A stretch of 64,000 bases of DNA from assembly GCA_963798275.1 (NCBI GenBank), contig CAWCTB010000005.1, positions 23,673 through 87,672 of the forward strand, written 5' to 3'. The position numbers were made by a program, and so were the translations under genes. Shown here piece after piece: positions 12,100-21,750 of the stretch; position 1 is the stretch's first letter, and each line of letters opens with the position of its first letter. This stretch comes from CAWCTB01 sp963798275 (GTDB taxonomy: Bacteria > Acidobacteriota > Terriglobia > Terriglobales > Acidobacteriaceae). The notes beneath the pieces were generated by a model. It saw only the letters and a list, made by a program, of their open reading frames with translations. It was not told the origin of the DNA and did no database searches.

Positions 12100-12127
12100 G
12101 GCACAGCTAAAGCTGTGCCCTTTCAAA
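12100..12127 (-). repeat. Dispersed hairpin element, family A, copy 1
   Basis: A perfect stem GGCACAGCT/AGCTGTGCC (12100-12119) with a two-base loop. On the minus strand it is preceded by TTTGAAAG, giving the same layout as the copy at 40021 (TTTTGAAGGGGCACAGCTTT). It lies in the 280-base gap between mscL and the next gene. A smaller CCCCTCAGGGG hairpin is at 12060-12070. Confidence 0.6.
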
Positions 12128-12153
12128 CCTGCTTTATGAGATAGCTTAGATTC

Positions 12154-12588
12154 TCATTTCGCAAACCAGTCCTTCACCGGCTCCTGGCTCAAGTAGTACA
12201 CGATGACCACGCGAACGACGATCTGCAAGCCCTCGCGCGCCATGGCCCAGGCGCGTTCGTCAGCAAAGGCGCTGGAGATGGCCGGCACTGCGAGCGCGAT
12301 GCCCGCGGCGGCCACAAAGATGGTAACGCGACGGCTCCATCGCTTCCCCGTCCAAAGGGCATAGCCCAGCGCTCCGGTCAGGGCGGCATACAGAAGGAAG
12401 ACCACCGGGCCCATCTGCTCCGTGCCGCCGCCGATTAGGAATGCGCCCTGGGACAACGATACATATCCGGCGAACACCAATGCAGCAAAGAGCAGCGCCA
12501 GCGCGCTAACCGCCCAACATAGCGCAGCCACGACCGCCACCCCAAACGGGCGCTCCTCGGGCGATGAGGGTGAAAGCAAAGACAGCAC
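12154..12588 (-). CDS. Small integral membrane protein of unknown function
   Basis: Not recognised. About 144 residues from GTG 12588, with four hydrophobic segments (AVVAALCWAVSALALLFAAL, MGPVVFLLYAALTGALGYAL, VTIFVAAAGIALAVPAI, LQIVVRVVIVYYL) and a short cytoplasmic end (SQEPVKDWFAK). The frame stays open upstream to a GTG at 12702, but that start lies inside an intergenic hairpin, so the downstream GTG is preferred; neither has a good ribosome-binding site. It resembles the small four-helix DUF proteins common in acidobacteria, and no role can be inferred. Confidence 0.5.
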   Translation of the reverse strand: MLSLLSPSSPEERPFGVAVVAALCWAVSALALLFAALVFAGYVSLSQGAFLIGGGTEQMGPVVFLLYAALTGALGYALWTGKRWSRRVTIFVAAAGIALAVPAISSAFADERAWAMAREGLQIVVRVVIVYYLSQEPVKDWFAK

Positions 12589-12694
12589 GACACTGGAGAT
12601 ACTACGGCCCTGGCAGGCGCCTGAAAAATCCCGACAGAAACATCGCGAGCTGACTGGCACTCGATGGCGATGATGAGAATAAGACGGCTTACAA

Positions 12695-12739
12695 GGGCGC
12701 ACCCTGCAAAAGCGCAGGGCAGGCGCTAAAGGTGCGCCC
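12695..12739. repeat. Compound intergenic hairpin related to family A
   Basis: Outer stem GGGCGCACC (12695-12703) pairs with GGTGCGCCC (12731-12739), and an inner stem CCCTGC/GCAGGG (12702-12707, 12714-12719) competes with it. Read on the minus strand it begins GGAAGGGGCGCACC, like the family A elements at 12100 and 40021. It lies downstream of gltA and may also act in transcript ending. Confidence 0.5.
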
Positions 12740-12817
12740 CTTCCAAGCGTTCTGAAACCGGCCCTGCCCGCATTAACTGCGAGCGGAGCGGGTAGTGACT
12801 AACATCGTGTACAGCTG

Positions 12818-14128
12818 CTAACGTCGAATCGCTGCCTCTTCCAACACCTCGCTGTGCGCGTGCACCTTGCGATGCTCGATACCGGTGTACACCTGGCGAG
12901 GCCGCGAGATCTTGCGCTCCGGATCGTCCATCAATTCCTTCCACTGTGCCAGCCAGCCCGCGGTGCGGGGAATGGCAAACAGCACGGTGAACATCTCCGG
13001 CTCGAAGCCCATGGCCTGGTAGATGATGCCCGAGTAGAAGTCCACGTTCGGATAGAGCTTTCGCGAGACGAAGTAATCGTCCTGCAGCGCGATGCGCTCC
13101 AACTCCAGCGCGATGTCGATTTTCGCGTTGCGTCCGGTCACTTCGAACACGTGGTCGGCGACCTGCTTGATGATGCGGGCGCGCGGATCGTAGTTCTTGT
13201 AGACGCGGTGGCCGAAGCCCATGAGCTTGAGCTCGCCCTTTTTCACCCGCTCGATGTACGCGGGCACCTTGCTAAGCGAGCCAATTTCATCCAACATGCG
13301 CAGCACTTCTTCATTGGCACCGCCGTGCAGGGGTCCGGAAAGGGCGGAAGCGGCGGAAGCAACGGAAAGGTAGGGATCGGCCTCGGCGCTGCCCACGACC
13401 CGCATGGTGGTGGAGCTGCAATTCTGCTCGTGGTCGGCATGGAGGATGAAAAGGATATCCAGAGCGCGCGCCAGCACCGGACTGACGGCAAACTTCGGCT
13501 CCACCATCCGCCACAGCATCTGCATGAAGTTTTCCGCGTAGCTGAAATCGTTGTCTGGGTAGATATAGGGGAAACCCATGCGGTGCCGGTAGGACCAGGC
13601 CGCTATCGTGGGCATCTTGGCAATGAGGCGCACGATCTGCAGTTGCCGGTTAGCGGCATCATGCACATCCTTGGCTTCGGGGTAAACCGTCGAGAGCGCC
13701 GCCACGGTGCTCACCAGGATGCCCATGGGGTGGGCATCATGCCGAAAACCGTTGACGAAGTGCTTGGTCGTTTCCGGAACCATAGTGTGATGGGTGATGG
13801 TGTGCACCCATTGCTTTTCCTGCTCCGGCGTTGGCAGTTCACCATAGAGCAGCAGATATGCCACCTGCAGGAAGGTGCAGTTCTCGGCCAGATCGTCGAT
13901 GTCATAGCCGCGATAGCGGAGAATACCCTTGTCTCCGTCAATGAAGGTGATGGCGCTCTTGCAGCACGCCGTGTTCATGAAGGCGGGATCGTACGTCATC
14001 AGCCCGAAGTCGTCGGGATCGGTTTTGAATTTCCGCAAATCGATGGCGCGAATGGTTCCGTGCTCAACGGGAAATTCCATGGACTTGTCAGTGCGGTTGT
14101 CGGTGATGGTCAGAGCGTTTTTCGGCAT
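12818..14128 (-). CDS. gltA: Citrate synthase
   Basis: Condenses acetyl-CoA with oxaloacetate as the first TCA-cycle step. It is 436 residues, the length of the hexameric Gram-negative type, and unbroken. Catalytic regions are visible: the HADHEQNCSSTTMR block, PLHGGANEE (His), GFGHRVYKN (His) and VDFYSG (Asp). An N-terminal beta domain typical of the NADH-sensitive type (TYDPAFMNTACCKS) is present. GGAG lies nine bases before ATG 14128. It is monocistronic, with hairpins downstream. Confidence 0.97.
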   Translation of the reverse strand: MPKNALTITDNRTDKSMEFPVEHGTIRAIDLRKFKTDPDDFGLMTYDPAFMNTACCKSAITFIDGDKGILRYRGYDIDDLAENCTFLQVAYLLLYGELPTPEQEKQWVHTITHHTMVPETTKHFVNGFRHDAHPMGILVSTVAALSTVYPEAKDVHDAANRQLQIVRLIAKMPTIAAWSYRHRMGFPYIYPDNDFSYAENFMQMLWRMVEPKFAVSPVLARALDILFILHADHEQNCSSTTMRVVGSAEADPYLSVASAASALSGPLHGGANEEVLRMLDEIGSLSKVPAYIERVKKGELKLMGFGHRVYKNYDPRARIIKQVADHVFEVTGRNAKIDIALELERIALQDDYFVSRKLYPNVDFYSGIIYQAMGFEPEMFTVLFAIPRTAGWLAQWKELMDDPERKISRPRQVYTGIEHRKVHAHSEVLEEAAIRR

Positions 14129-14287
14129 GACCTGAAACTCCTTTTAGCAGGGCGAAAGATTATGAGACATAGGAAGCCCGGGGACGGTCGATTGGCTTGC
14201 TGCAGACGGCAGCGGCTTGTACGCAACCGGCTGCTGCGACCGGCTCTGGACTGAATAGAATATCAAGACCGGATGCAGGTTAGCCCG

Positions 14288-14587
14288 TTATTTCTTATCT
14301 TTTGCGGCAGAACTCTCGGGCTTGGGGGCATCCGTCTTGGGGCATCCGTCTTCGAGGTTTCGGAGGAGGGGGTCGAGCCGGCAGCGTTCTCCGATGACGA
14401 GCCGGACGATTTGCGGGCGTAGTCCGTGACATACCAACCGCGCGCCTTTGAACTGAACGGCGGGCGCGGAGAGCACTTGCTCCAGTTCGCCACCGCAATG
14501 CGGACAGGTGGTCAAAGGTGGATCGGAGAACTTCTGGATGCGCTCGGTCAGGCTGTGACAGCTCTTGCACTGGTACTCGTAAAGTGG
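14288..14587 (-). CDS. FmdB-family zinc-ribbon protein (internally scrambled frame)
   Basis: Small regulatory-type zinc-ribbon protein of the FmdB family. GTG 14587 gives MPLYEYQCKSC, then CPHCGGELEQVLSAP, supplying the two Cys pairs. After VQFKGA the frame is displaced: an extra base at about 14440 moves the normal GWYVTDYARKSSGS segment into another frame, and a 14-base tandem duplication (14325-14352) brings back the proper C-terminus KPESSAAKDKK. The two changes total 15 bases, so the frame stays open but the middle of the translated protein is wrong. True protein length is about 95 residues. Function in the family is poorly known. Confidence 0.75.
   Translation of the reverse strand, partial: PLYEYQCKSCHSLTERIQKFSDPPLTTCPHCGGELEQVLSAPAVQFKGARLVCHGLRPQIVRLVIGERCRLDPLLRNLEDGCPKTDAPKPESSAAKDKK
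14325..14352. repeat. 14-base tandem duplication inside fmdB-like gene
   Basis: GGGGCATCCGTCTT occurs twice in direct succession, at 14325-14338 and 14339-14352. Removing one copy and the extra base at about 14440 restores a normal FmdB C-terminus, so the duplication is recent or an artefact. Confidence 0.85.
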
Positions 14588-14778
14588 CACGAGGGGACCC
14601 CACAATTCTCGCTAAGTAATTGATTCTATTTTGCTGGATCGGCTACGGTCAATGCAGGGCGTGGGCCCGGTAGTGGGTTCACTACCCAACGGCCGCGATT
14701 TAGGTCACCTCCGGTCGGCCCAGGTAGCCTCGCCGAGGCGGCTTGCCACGTTCCGATGGCGACGGGCACACTAGGCGA

Positions 14779-15507
14779 GTGAAATCCATCGCTATTATCC
14801 CCGCCCGCCTGGCCTCGACTCGCCTGCCGCGCAAGATTTTGCGCGAGATCAACGGACGTCCCATGCTGGAGCACGTGTATCTGGCAGCAGCGGCCTGCCC
14901 CCAGCTGGCGGAGGTGATCGTGGCGACCGATTCCCAGGAGATCGCGGCGTTCTGCCGCGCCCGCGACTGGCACTACCGGATGACTTCGCCCGGGCATCGC
15001 AGCGGAACCGACCGCGTCCATGAAGTGACGCTGTCCGTCGATGCGGACGTATACGTCAATGTGCAGGGTGACGAACCGCTTGCCCGCCGCGAGCACCTTG
15101 ACGTGCTGTTGCAGTTGATGGCGCGGCCCGAGGTGCAGGTGGGGACGCTGAAAACACCCTGCTCACCCGATGACGTCGCGAATCCAAATGCAGTGAAGGT
15201 CGTAACCGCGCTCGACGGCCGGGCGCTTTATTTTTCGCGCGCGACAATCCCCTACGACCGTGACGGGAACGGGCAAGCCCGCTACAACAAGCACCTCGGC
15301 TTTTACGCCTACCGGAAGGCGGCACTCGACGCGTTCTGCACCTGGCCGGAATCGGAGTTGGAGCGCAACGAACGCCTGGAGCAACTCCGGTTTCTCGACC
15401 ATGGAGTGGCGATCTACGCAGCGGAAACGCCCTTCGACACCGTGGGCGTGGATACCGAAGAGGACTTGCGCAGGGTGGAAGCGATATTGCGAAAGAGGCT
15501 GACCTAG
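14779..15507 (+). CDS. kdsB: 3-deoxy-manno-octulosonate cytidylyltransferase
   Basis: Activates KDO as CMP-KDO for lipopolysaccharide inner-core synthesis. The N-terminal nucleotide-binding motif reads IIPARLASTRLPRK, followed by RSGTDR and the metal-binding VNVQGDEP. HLGFYAYR and FDTVGVDTEEDL near the C-terminus are family blocks. GTG 14779 is chosen because VKSIAIIPARL matches the usual N-terminus; the frame is open 12 codons further to an ATG at 14743. Length is 242 residues, near the usual 245-250. It is convergent with the M48 protease, overlapping by four bases. With lpxC in this window it indicates a KDO-containing LPS. Confidence 0.95.
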   Translation: MKSIAIIPARLASTRLPRKILREINGRPMLEHVYLAAAACPQLAEVIVATDSQEIAAFCRARDWHYRMTSPGHRSGTDRVHEVTLSVDADVYVNVQGDEPLARREHLDVLLQLMARPEVQVGTLKTPCSPDDVANPNAVKVVTALDGRALYFSRATIPYDRDGNGQARYNKHLGFYAYRKAALDAFCTWPESELERNERLEQLRFLDHGVAIYAAETPFDTVGVDTEEDLRRVEAILRKRLT

Positions 15508-16677
15508 ACGGGCTGAACGTCGGCCGGCTGATTGCTTCGCGCCCACTCTTCCGCCGCGGCCACGCGCTTGCCGATCGACGGATGGGAGTGGAAGAGCCAC
15601 TCGATGAATTTGTTGGGTGTGCGCTCAGCCATGTTCTGGTCAGCCAGCTTCTGCATGGAAGTGATGAACGGATCGATCGCGGGAATGCTCTCCCACGCGT
15701 AGCGGTCGGCCTCGCGCTCGTGCTTGCGCGAAATCGCGTTCATGGCGGGCATCAGCGCGAAGCTGAGCACGGTTGCGACGATTAGGATCAGCGGCAGGTT
15801 GGCGAAATCGTAGAGCCTCGATTGCAGCACCGGGAACCACTGGCGATCGATGACATAACGCAGCACCTGGTCGGTCAGCCAGAATCCGAAGAGTGTCACC
15901 ACCACCTGCATCACGATGCTCTTCACGATGTGCTTGTGCACGTGATGGCCGAGTTCATGCGCCAGTATGGCCTCGATTTCGTCATCGGTGTAGCTCGATA
16001 ACAGGGTGTCGGACAGGATGATGCGCCTGGTTGCGCCCATGCCCATCAGGGCGGCATTGGCTTTCTTCGATTTTTCCGAAAGCTTCCACTCGTAGACGCC
16101 GCGCACCCGCGTTCCCGCTCGCTCGCCCAGCCTGGTCAGGCGCTCGCGAAGCGTTTCATTCTCCAGCGGACGGAATTTGTAGAAGATGGGAAACAACACC
16201 ACCGGCGCGAGCTGCGCGATCAGCAGGAACAGTCCGACAAACACGGCCCAGGCAATGATCCACCAGTGCTGCGGGGCCAGGCGAATGATCGCGTAGATGA
16301 TCTCGACAAAAATCGTTCCCAATACCAGGCCGACCAGCCACCCCTTGGCTTCGTCCCACAGCCACGAGCGCAGCCTCTGATTGGAGAGATGGTAGCGGTG
16401 CTCCAGTCGGAAGCCGAAGTAGTCCAGAGGCGCGCTGAGGACTTTCAGGATGACCGAGAACATGAGCACGTACAAGAAAACGGCGAGGAAGTAACGCTGA
16501 TGTGTCCCCAGGTAGGCCCAGTCGCGCAATTTGCCAGTCCAGCCAGTGAGCAGGAGCACGAACGAGCACCGCAAATCCGATGATGGCGTCGGAGATGCCC
16601 AGCCAGCGATGAATGCGGTTGTAGCGCCGAACCTCGGGGGAATCCGCCGCCGGAGTACTGTTGATGGAAGTGACCAT
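15504..16677 (-). CDS. M48-family CAAX-protease-like metallopeptidase (one frame break)
   Basis: Membrane zinc metalloprotease related to Ste24/HtpX. The zinc motif HELGHH is at about residue 254 of the rebuilt protein, with a downstream EREADRYAW supplying the third ligand. TM helices flank both sides and a long loop (LFPIFYKFRPLENETLRERL) matches the Ste24 type. The first about 38 residues (from ATG 16677, MVTSINSTPAADSPEVRRYN) are in one frame. The rest (LLLTGWTGKLRDW onward) is shifted by one extra base at about 16563. Rebuilt length is about 390 residues. It probably acts in envelope quality control. Confidence 0.88.
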
Positions 16678-16718
16678 GCAAGTTCTTTTTTATTAGACGA
16701 GCCAGATACCGCAGCGGT

Positions 16719-18186
16719 TCAAAGTCGGCCTGCCAATGCCTGCCTCAAACTCCGGATCGGCACGGCGGCCTCGCTACCCGCTTTCACAAACTCCTCGGTC
16801 TCGCGCAGGATCTGCGAAACCAGCTCCGGCGAGGACGCCTCGCAGTAGATGCGCAGCAGCGGCTCCGTGCCCGAGGCGCGAACCAGTACCCAGGCTTCCG
16901 CGCCGTCGCCGTTGGTCGGAGCGTCGAGGTAGAACTTCACACCGTCGAGCGTGTCGATGCTCTGCACCTTGAAGCTGCCGATACGGGCCGGCTTCTCGCC
17001 GGCGCGGCGCATCGCATCTTCCTTCACGTCGTTTGGCAGTTGCAGGTCGGTGCGCCCATAGTAATGCGGCCCGTACTCCTGCTGCAAATCGTTGACCAGC
17101 TGTCCAAGCGTCCTGCCTTCCTCGGCCATGATGTTGGCCAGCAACAGGGAGTTGAGAATGCCATCGCGCTCCGGCAAATGCCGCCGAATGCCGATGCCGC
17201 CCGACTCTTCGCCGCCGATCAGGATGTCGCGCTCCATCATGAGATCGCAAATGTACTTGAACCCGATGCCGCACTCGTGCAGTTTGCGGCCGTACTTGGC
17301 GGCGATGCGGTCGAGCATGCGCGTAGTGTTGAAGGCGCGCACCACTTCGCCCGGCCACTGCTTGCGCTTGAGCAGCCACTCCAGGATCACCGAGTATATC
17401 TTGTGCGAATCGACGAAGCTGCCGTCTTCGGCGACCGCGCCCAGGCGATCGGCGTCGCCGTCGGTCGCCAGGCCCGCCTGGCAGCTGTTCGCGTACGACG
17501 ACCTCTTGCAGCATTGCGATGTGCGGCGAAATCGGCTCGGGATTGATTCCGGGAAACGCCGGGTTGACCTCGCCGCGGATCTCGATGTGATCGATGCCGT
17601 TGGCGGCGAAGATGCCCTTTAGCACGCCGCGCCCCGAGCCGTACATTACGTCGACGGCAAACTTGAATCCCGCTTTCCGGATCAGCGGCAGATCGGCAAA
17701 CTTCGAGATCGCCTGGATATATGGCGTCTTGAAATCAGCCGCGCTGACGCTGCCGCCCTTGCGTTCGAGCTTCGGCGAGTTGAGTTCGCCCTCGATCGAC
17801 TGGATGATGGCCGGTGTCGCCGAGCCTCCGTAGCCGGCCTTGTACTTTACGCCATTCCAATTGAATGGATTATGGCTCGAGGTGATCATGACGCCGCCGG
17901 CCGCGCCCAGGTTCTTCACCGCGTAGGAGAGAGCCGGAGTCGGGGTGTAATCGTCGGAAAGACGAACCGCGATACCTGCGCCCGCCAGCACTTCGGAGAT
18001 GGCTTCGGCGAAATTGCGCGAGGCAAAGCGCGTGTCGTACCCCACCAGCAGGCCCTTGCTGACGTCCTCATGCTTGTGCGCGTAGTGGGCGATGGCATTG
18101 CCGACGCGGCGCACATTCTCGAAGGTGTAATCGTCGGCGATGACGCCGCGCCAGCCATCGGTGCCGAATTTGATTTCCGCTGCCAT
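16719..18186 (-). CDS. manB: Phosphoglucomutase/phosphomannomutase (one frame break)
   Basis: Alpha-D-phosphohexomutase interconverting mannose-6-P and mannose-1-P (and possibly the glucose pair). The N-terminal FGTDGWRG starts the family fold. The catalytic phosphoserine loop is ITSSHNPFNWNG, the metal loop is TDGDADR, the sugar loop is GGEESGG, and the phosphate-binding loop is VRASGTEPLLR. The frame breaks at base 17490, where one extra base separates EVVVR from NSCQAGLATDGDADR. Rebuilt length is about 489 residues. ATG 18186 follows GGATAAAGGTG. It heads manB-manC-manA, which together make GDP-mannose from fructose-6-P, so the mannose role is the best guess. Confidence 0.92.
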
Positions 18187-18201
18187 CACCTTTATCCGTG
18201 G

Positions 18202-18261
18202 AGCTCTCAGCCGTCAGTTTTCAGCTCTCAGCTACCGCTGGAAAGCTGATGGCTGACAGCT
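18202..18261. repeat. Imperfect 20-base inverted repeat between manC and manB
   Basis: Arm 18202-18221 (AGCTCTCAGCCGTCAGTTTT) matches the reverse complement of 18242-18261 at 17 of 20 positions, enclosing a 20-base loop that itself repeats CAGCTCTCAGC. Related CAGCCGTCAGC words occur upstream of gyrA (about 5938). Confidence 0.7.
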
Positions 18262-18266
18262 TCTCC

Positions 18267-19404
18267 TCACACCAGCTTTTTCAGTTTTTGCTCGTCAAGA
18301 TACTTTACAACTTTGCCCACATCCTGCGACTGCTGCCGGGTGGTGATGAGCAGTGCGTCATCGGTTTCGACGACGACCAAATCCTTCACACCAACGGCCG
18401 CCACGAATTTTTGGGTGTGGATGAAATTGCCGCTGGCATTCAACATGAAGCTGCGTCTGGCAACGACCACGTTCCCGGCCGCGTCTTTCGCGCCATTGCG
18501 ATGTTCGTACAGCGCCGTCCACGAGCCCAGGTCATTCCATCCAAAGCTGGCCGGAATACAATAAATGCCTGACGTGCCCTCGCCCTTGGCCGAACGCGGC
18601 TCCAGCACAGCGAAATCAACGCTGATGTTTTCTGCCTGCGGATAAAGCCGGGCCAGGGTCTTGGCAAACTTGCGCGTGCCGTAGCTGGCGGCGATTTCTT
18701 CCAGCAGCGCCGCGGTCTTCGGAAGATGCTCCCGTAACGCGTTGGCCAACGTGCGAGCGCTCCACACAAACATGCCGCTGTTCCAGAAATAATTCCCTGC
18801 TTTCACGAACGTCTCGGCGACATCCGCCGTTGGGCTTCTCGGTAAAACGCCGCACCTGCAGGACGCCGTCCTGGTTTTTCTTGCCGGCCTCGATGTATCC
18901 GTAGCCGGTCTCAGGGCGCGTCGGCTGAATGCCCAGCACCACGATGTTCTCGCCCGCAGCCGCAATTTCGGCGGCCCGCTGGATGTCGGACTGAAACTGC
19001 TTTTCGTCCAGAATGACATGGTCGGACGGAAAAAGGCCGAGCACCGCGTCGGGATCACGACCTAGCAGGAGGAATGCGGCGAGTCCGATGGCAGGCGCGG
19101 TGTTGCGCCCGATCGGCTCGGCAATGATCTGCTTTTTCGGCAGGTTCTTCAGCTCCTTGGCAATCGGCGTGTACAGGTCCTCATTGGTGATGACCCAGAA
19201 TTGTTTCGGTCTGGCGATAGGCACAAGCCGCTCAACCGTTTCCTGGATCATGCTCTTGTCGCTGTTCAGCGGCAGCAGTTGCTTCGCCTTCTTGATGCGG
19301 CTGAGAGGCCAGAAGCGGGTACCGCGGCCTCCCGCGAGGATGATGGGATAGAAATGCAGCTTTGAACTCACGCTCTCTGATCTTGGCTGCTTCGACTTGG
19401 CCAC
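18267..19404 (-). CDS. manC: Mannose-1-phosphate guanylyltransferase (one frame break)
   Basis: Makes GDP-mannose from mannose-1-P and GTP. The nucleotide loop is ILAGGRGTRFWPLSR, with KQLLPL, the metal-binding FPSDHVI block, and FTEKPN. After FTEKPN the frame breaks (extra base at 18828), then ADVAETFVKAGNYFWNSGMF and FGWNDLGSW follow in the next frame. The protein ends with a small C-terminal region and no isomerase domain. Rebuilt length is about 378 residues, right for the single-function form. ATG 19404 is the start. It lies between manB and manA in the same direction. Confidence 0.93.
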
Positions 19405-19431
19405 TCGGTGGATCCTCTGTTCTGACTCAGG

Positions 19432-20431
19432 CTAACTCTGTCTCGCGCCCGGCGTAGCCGCGCACGTTTCCAGCGTGATCTCGGGTTCGGTCACCGGTCC
19501 GGCCGGCAGAGACATGCGCATGATCTGCAGTTGCCATTGCGGATGAACGGTGTATTGCCGCGTGCTGGCCGGGATCACCACGGCCTCTCCGCGCGCGAAG
19601 CTGATCGGCTCCATGCCCGGCGACTCGAGCATGCCCGAGCCGTCAATCGCCACCACAATGTGCGGCGATGCCGCGGTCACCCGCGCGTCCGAGTGCCGCC
19701 GACAGCTTCATCTTCTCAACCTGGAAGAATGGTGACCGCACCAGCACGTTCGGATCGTCATACGTCTGTACAACCTTGCCCGCGCGGGTGTGCAGCTTGA
19801 CCGCGGCCAGTCCTTCCTTGATGTGCAGTTCGCGGGGACGCCCATAATCGTAGAGCCGATACGTAATGTCGGACGTTTGCTGGGTTTCTACCAGAATCAT
19901 GCCACCACATATCGTGTGCACCGTTCCCGCATCAACGTACAGCATATCGCCGGCCTGGACGTTTACCCAGTTCAGCAACTCTTCCGCGCGGGTCTGGTGG
20001 ATCGAGCGCTCGAACTCTGCCAGGGTTACTCCCGCTTTCAGTCCCAGAGCGACTTGCGCATCCGGCGCGGCCTGCAGCACGTACCAACACTCGGTCTTGC
20101 CGAAGGGCTGACCGACGCGGCGTGCGCCGTCGTCATCCGGGTGCACCTGCACGGACAGCTTCTCGGCGGGAAAGAGAAACTTCACCAGCAGGGGAAAGCG
20201 GTCTTCGTACACTGCGGCTGTTCCGACTAGATCGCGACGGTACTGCTGCGCCAGCTCACCCAACGTGCGCCCTGTGAGCGGACCGTTGGCGACCCGACTG
20301 TCTTCCCAGGTGAGCCAGCTTTCGCCAATCGGCTCCTTCACCACGCGAGTGTAGATGGGCCGCAGGTCGCGCACGCCCCAGGGACGTTCGTCGAAGATGG
20401 GAATGAGCAGCAGTGGATAAAGGTCGGACAT
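19432..20431 (-). CDS. manA: Mannose-6-phosphate isomerase, class I (one frame break)
   Basis: Zinc-dependent isomerase of fructose-6-P and mannose-6-P; it feeds the neighbouring manB and manC. Cupin-type metal residues are visible in LSVQVHPDD and GKTECWYVL, then GDMLYVDAGTVHTICGG. The frame breaks at about 19690: KLSAAL ends the first part and DARVTAASPHIVVAIDGSG begins the second, one extra base apart. Rebuilt length is about 332 residues. The start ATG 20431 gives MSDLYPLLLIPIFDERPWG, the normal N-terminus with the substrate-site Trp-Gly. Confidence 0.93.
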
Positions 20432-20538
20432 GAATTGAAACTCAGCCGGCCACGAGAGCAGCGGCTGGCTGCCGCAGAACTGCTAAATCGCTTAGACTCC
20501 CAGGGTCGCTGGAGCATCGCTGCTCCCCGGCCGCCCGC

Positions 20539-21738
20539 CTACAGCGCGGCGAAGAACTTGCGCATCCGCTCCAGCCCGCGCTCCAGTTGCAGCTCCGAAA
20601 CGGCATACGACAACCGCACGTGGTCCTGCGTTCCGAAGGCCTCGCCTGGCACCACGACGACGTGGGCCTCGTGCAGGAGTTTGCGGGCTGCATCGGAGGC
20701 CGAGTTCATGCCGCCCCGGCCAAAGTAATGGCTGACGTTGGGATACGCATAGAACGCTCCGTTCGGCGTCGCACAGGTCAGCCCCGGAATCGCCCGCAGT
20801 CCTTCGACAACCTTGTCACGCAGATGAATGTAGCCGGCCAGCATTTCCTGTACGCAATCCTGCGAACCGTTCAGCGCCGCCACCGCCGCTTTCTGCACGA
20901 TCGATGTCGGATTGGAGGTGCTCTGGCTCTGCAGCTTCTGCATGGCGCTGATCACCGGCGCCGGACCCAACGCATAACCGAGACGCCAGCCGGTCATGGC
21001 ATAGGTCTTCGACAGCGAGCCGATGATGAGCAGCCGCTCCTTCACTTCCTGCATCGAGCCGGCCGAGAACAGCTCGCCGGTAAAGTTCAGGTAGACATAG
21101 CACTCGTCCGAAACCACGTAGATTCCGCGATCGTGCGCCACCCTCAGCACCGAGCGCATGTCCTCGGGCTTCATCACCGAGCCCGAAGGATTGCAGGGCG
21201 AGTTCAGGACGATCATTTTCGTCCGCGAAGTGATCGCGCGTTCGACCATCCCGGCGGTCAACTGGAAATCGTGCCGCTCGTCGGTGGGGATGTAGACCGG
21301 CTCGCCGCCTGCAAAGCGAATGATGTCCTTGAACGAAACCCAATAGGGCACCGGCAGGATTACTTCGTCGCCATGATCGACCAGCACCTGGATGGCGTTG
21401 AACAGCGCGTGCTTGCCGCCGACCGACGCCATGCACTCCTCGCGCTTGTAATCGGAGCCAAAGTCGGCCGCGTGCCGCTTCACCATCGCGTCGCGCAGTT
21501 CGGCGATGCCCCCAACCGCGGTGTACTTGGTGAAGTTGTTGTTGATGGCCGCAATGGCCGCTTCCTTGATGTGCGGCGGAGTGGCGAAGTGCGGCTCGCC
21601 CGCGCCGAAATCCACCAGGTCCGCACCGCTGGCGCGAAGCTTCTCGGCCTCGGCCACGACGGCCATGGTGGCCGAGGGTTCGATGCGCTGAATGCGGTTG
21701 GTGAGAAACGAGGAGAGCTGGGTTGCGCTAGCGGTCAT
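20539..21738 (-). CDS. Pyridoxal-phosphate aminotransferase (aspartate type)
   Basis: Class I/II fold aminotransferase of 399 residues. The PLP lysine is in IGSLSKTYAMTGWRLGY, with NSPCNPSG (Asn that contacts the cofactor) and the C-terminal VRLSYA arginine for the substrate carboxylate. The sequence resembles bacterial AspC of the Ib subgroup, which often uses aspartate and prephenate or alanine as substrates, so the exact amino acid is inferred. An ATG at 21738 gives MTASATQLSSFLTNRI. It is in the same direction as coaD, only 12 bases downstream of the coaD stop, so co-transcription is likely. Confidence 0.9.
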   Translation of the reverse strand: MTASATQLSSFLTNRIQRIEPSATMAVVAEAEKLRASGADLVDFGAGEPHFATPPHIKEAAIAAINNNFTKYTAVGGIAELRDAMVKRHAADFGSDYKREECMASVGGKHALFNAIQVLVDHGDEVILPVPYWVSFKDIIRFAGGEPVYIPTDERHDFQLTAGMVERAITSRTKMIVLNSPCNPSGSVMKPEDMRSVLRVAHDRGIYVVSDECYVYLNFTGELFSAGSMQEVKERLLIIGSLSKTYAMTGWRLGYALGPAPVISAMQKLQSQSTSNPTSIVQKAAVAALNGSQDCVQEMLAGYIHLRDKVVEGLRAIPGLTCATPNGAFYAYPNVSHYFGRGGMNSASDAARKLLHEAHVVVVPGEAFGTQDHVRLSYAVSELQLERGLERMRKFFAAL

Positions 21739-21750
21739 CGATATCGCCCT

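Noticed and set aside
12854..14254. 466-residue plus-strand frame opposite citrate synthase
   Set aside because: Shadow of the gltA codon pattern; no start signal or motif.
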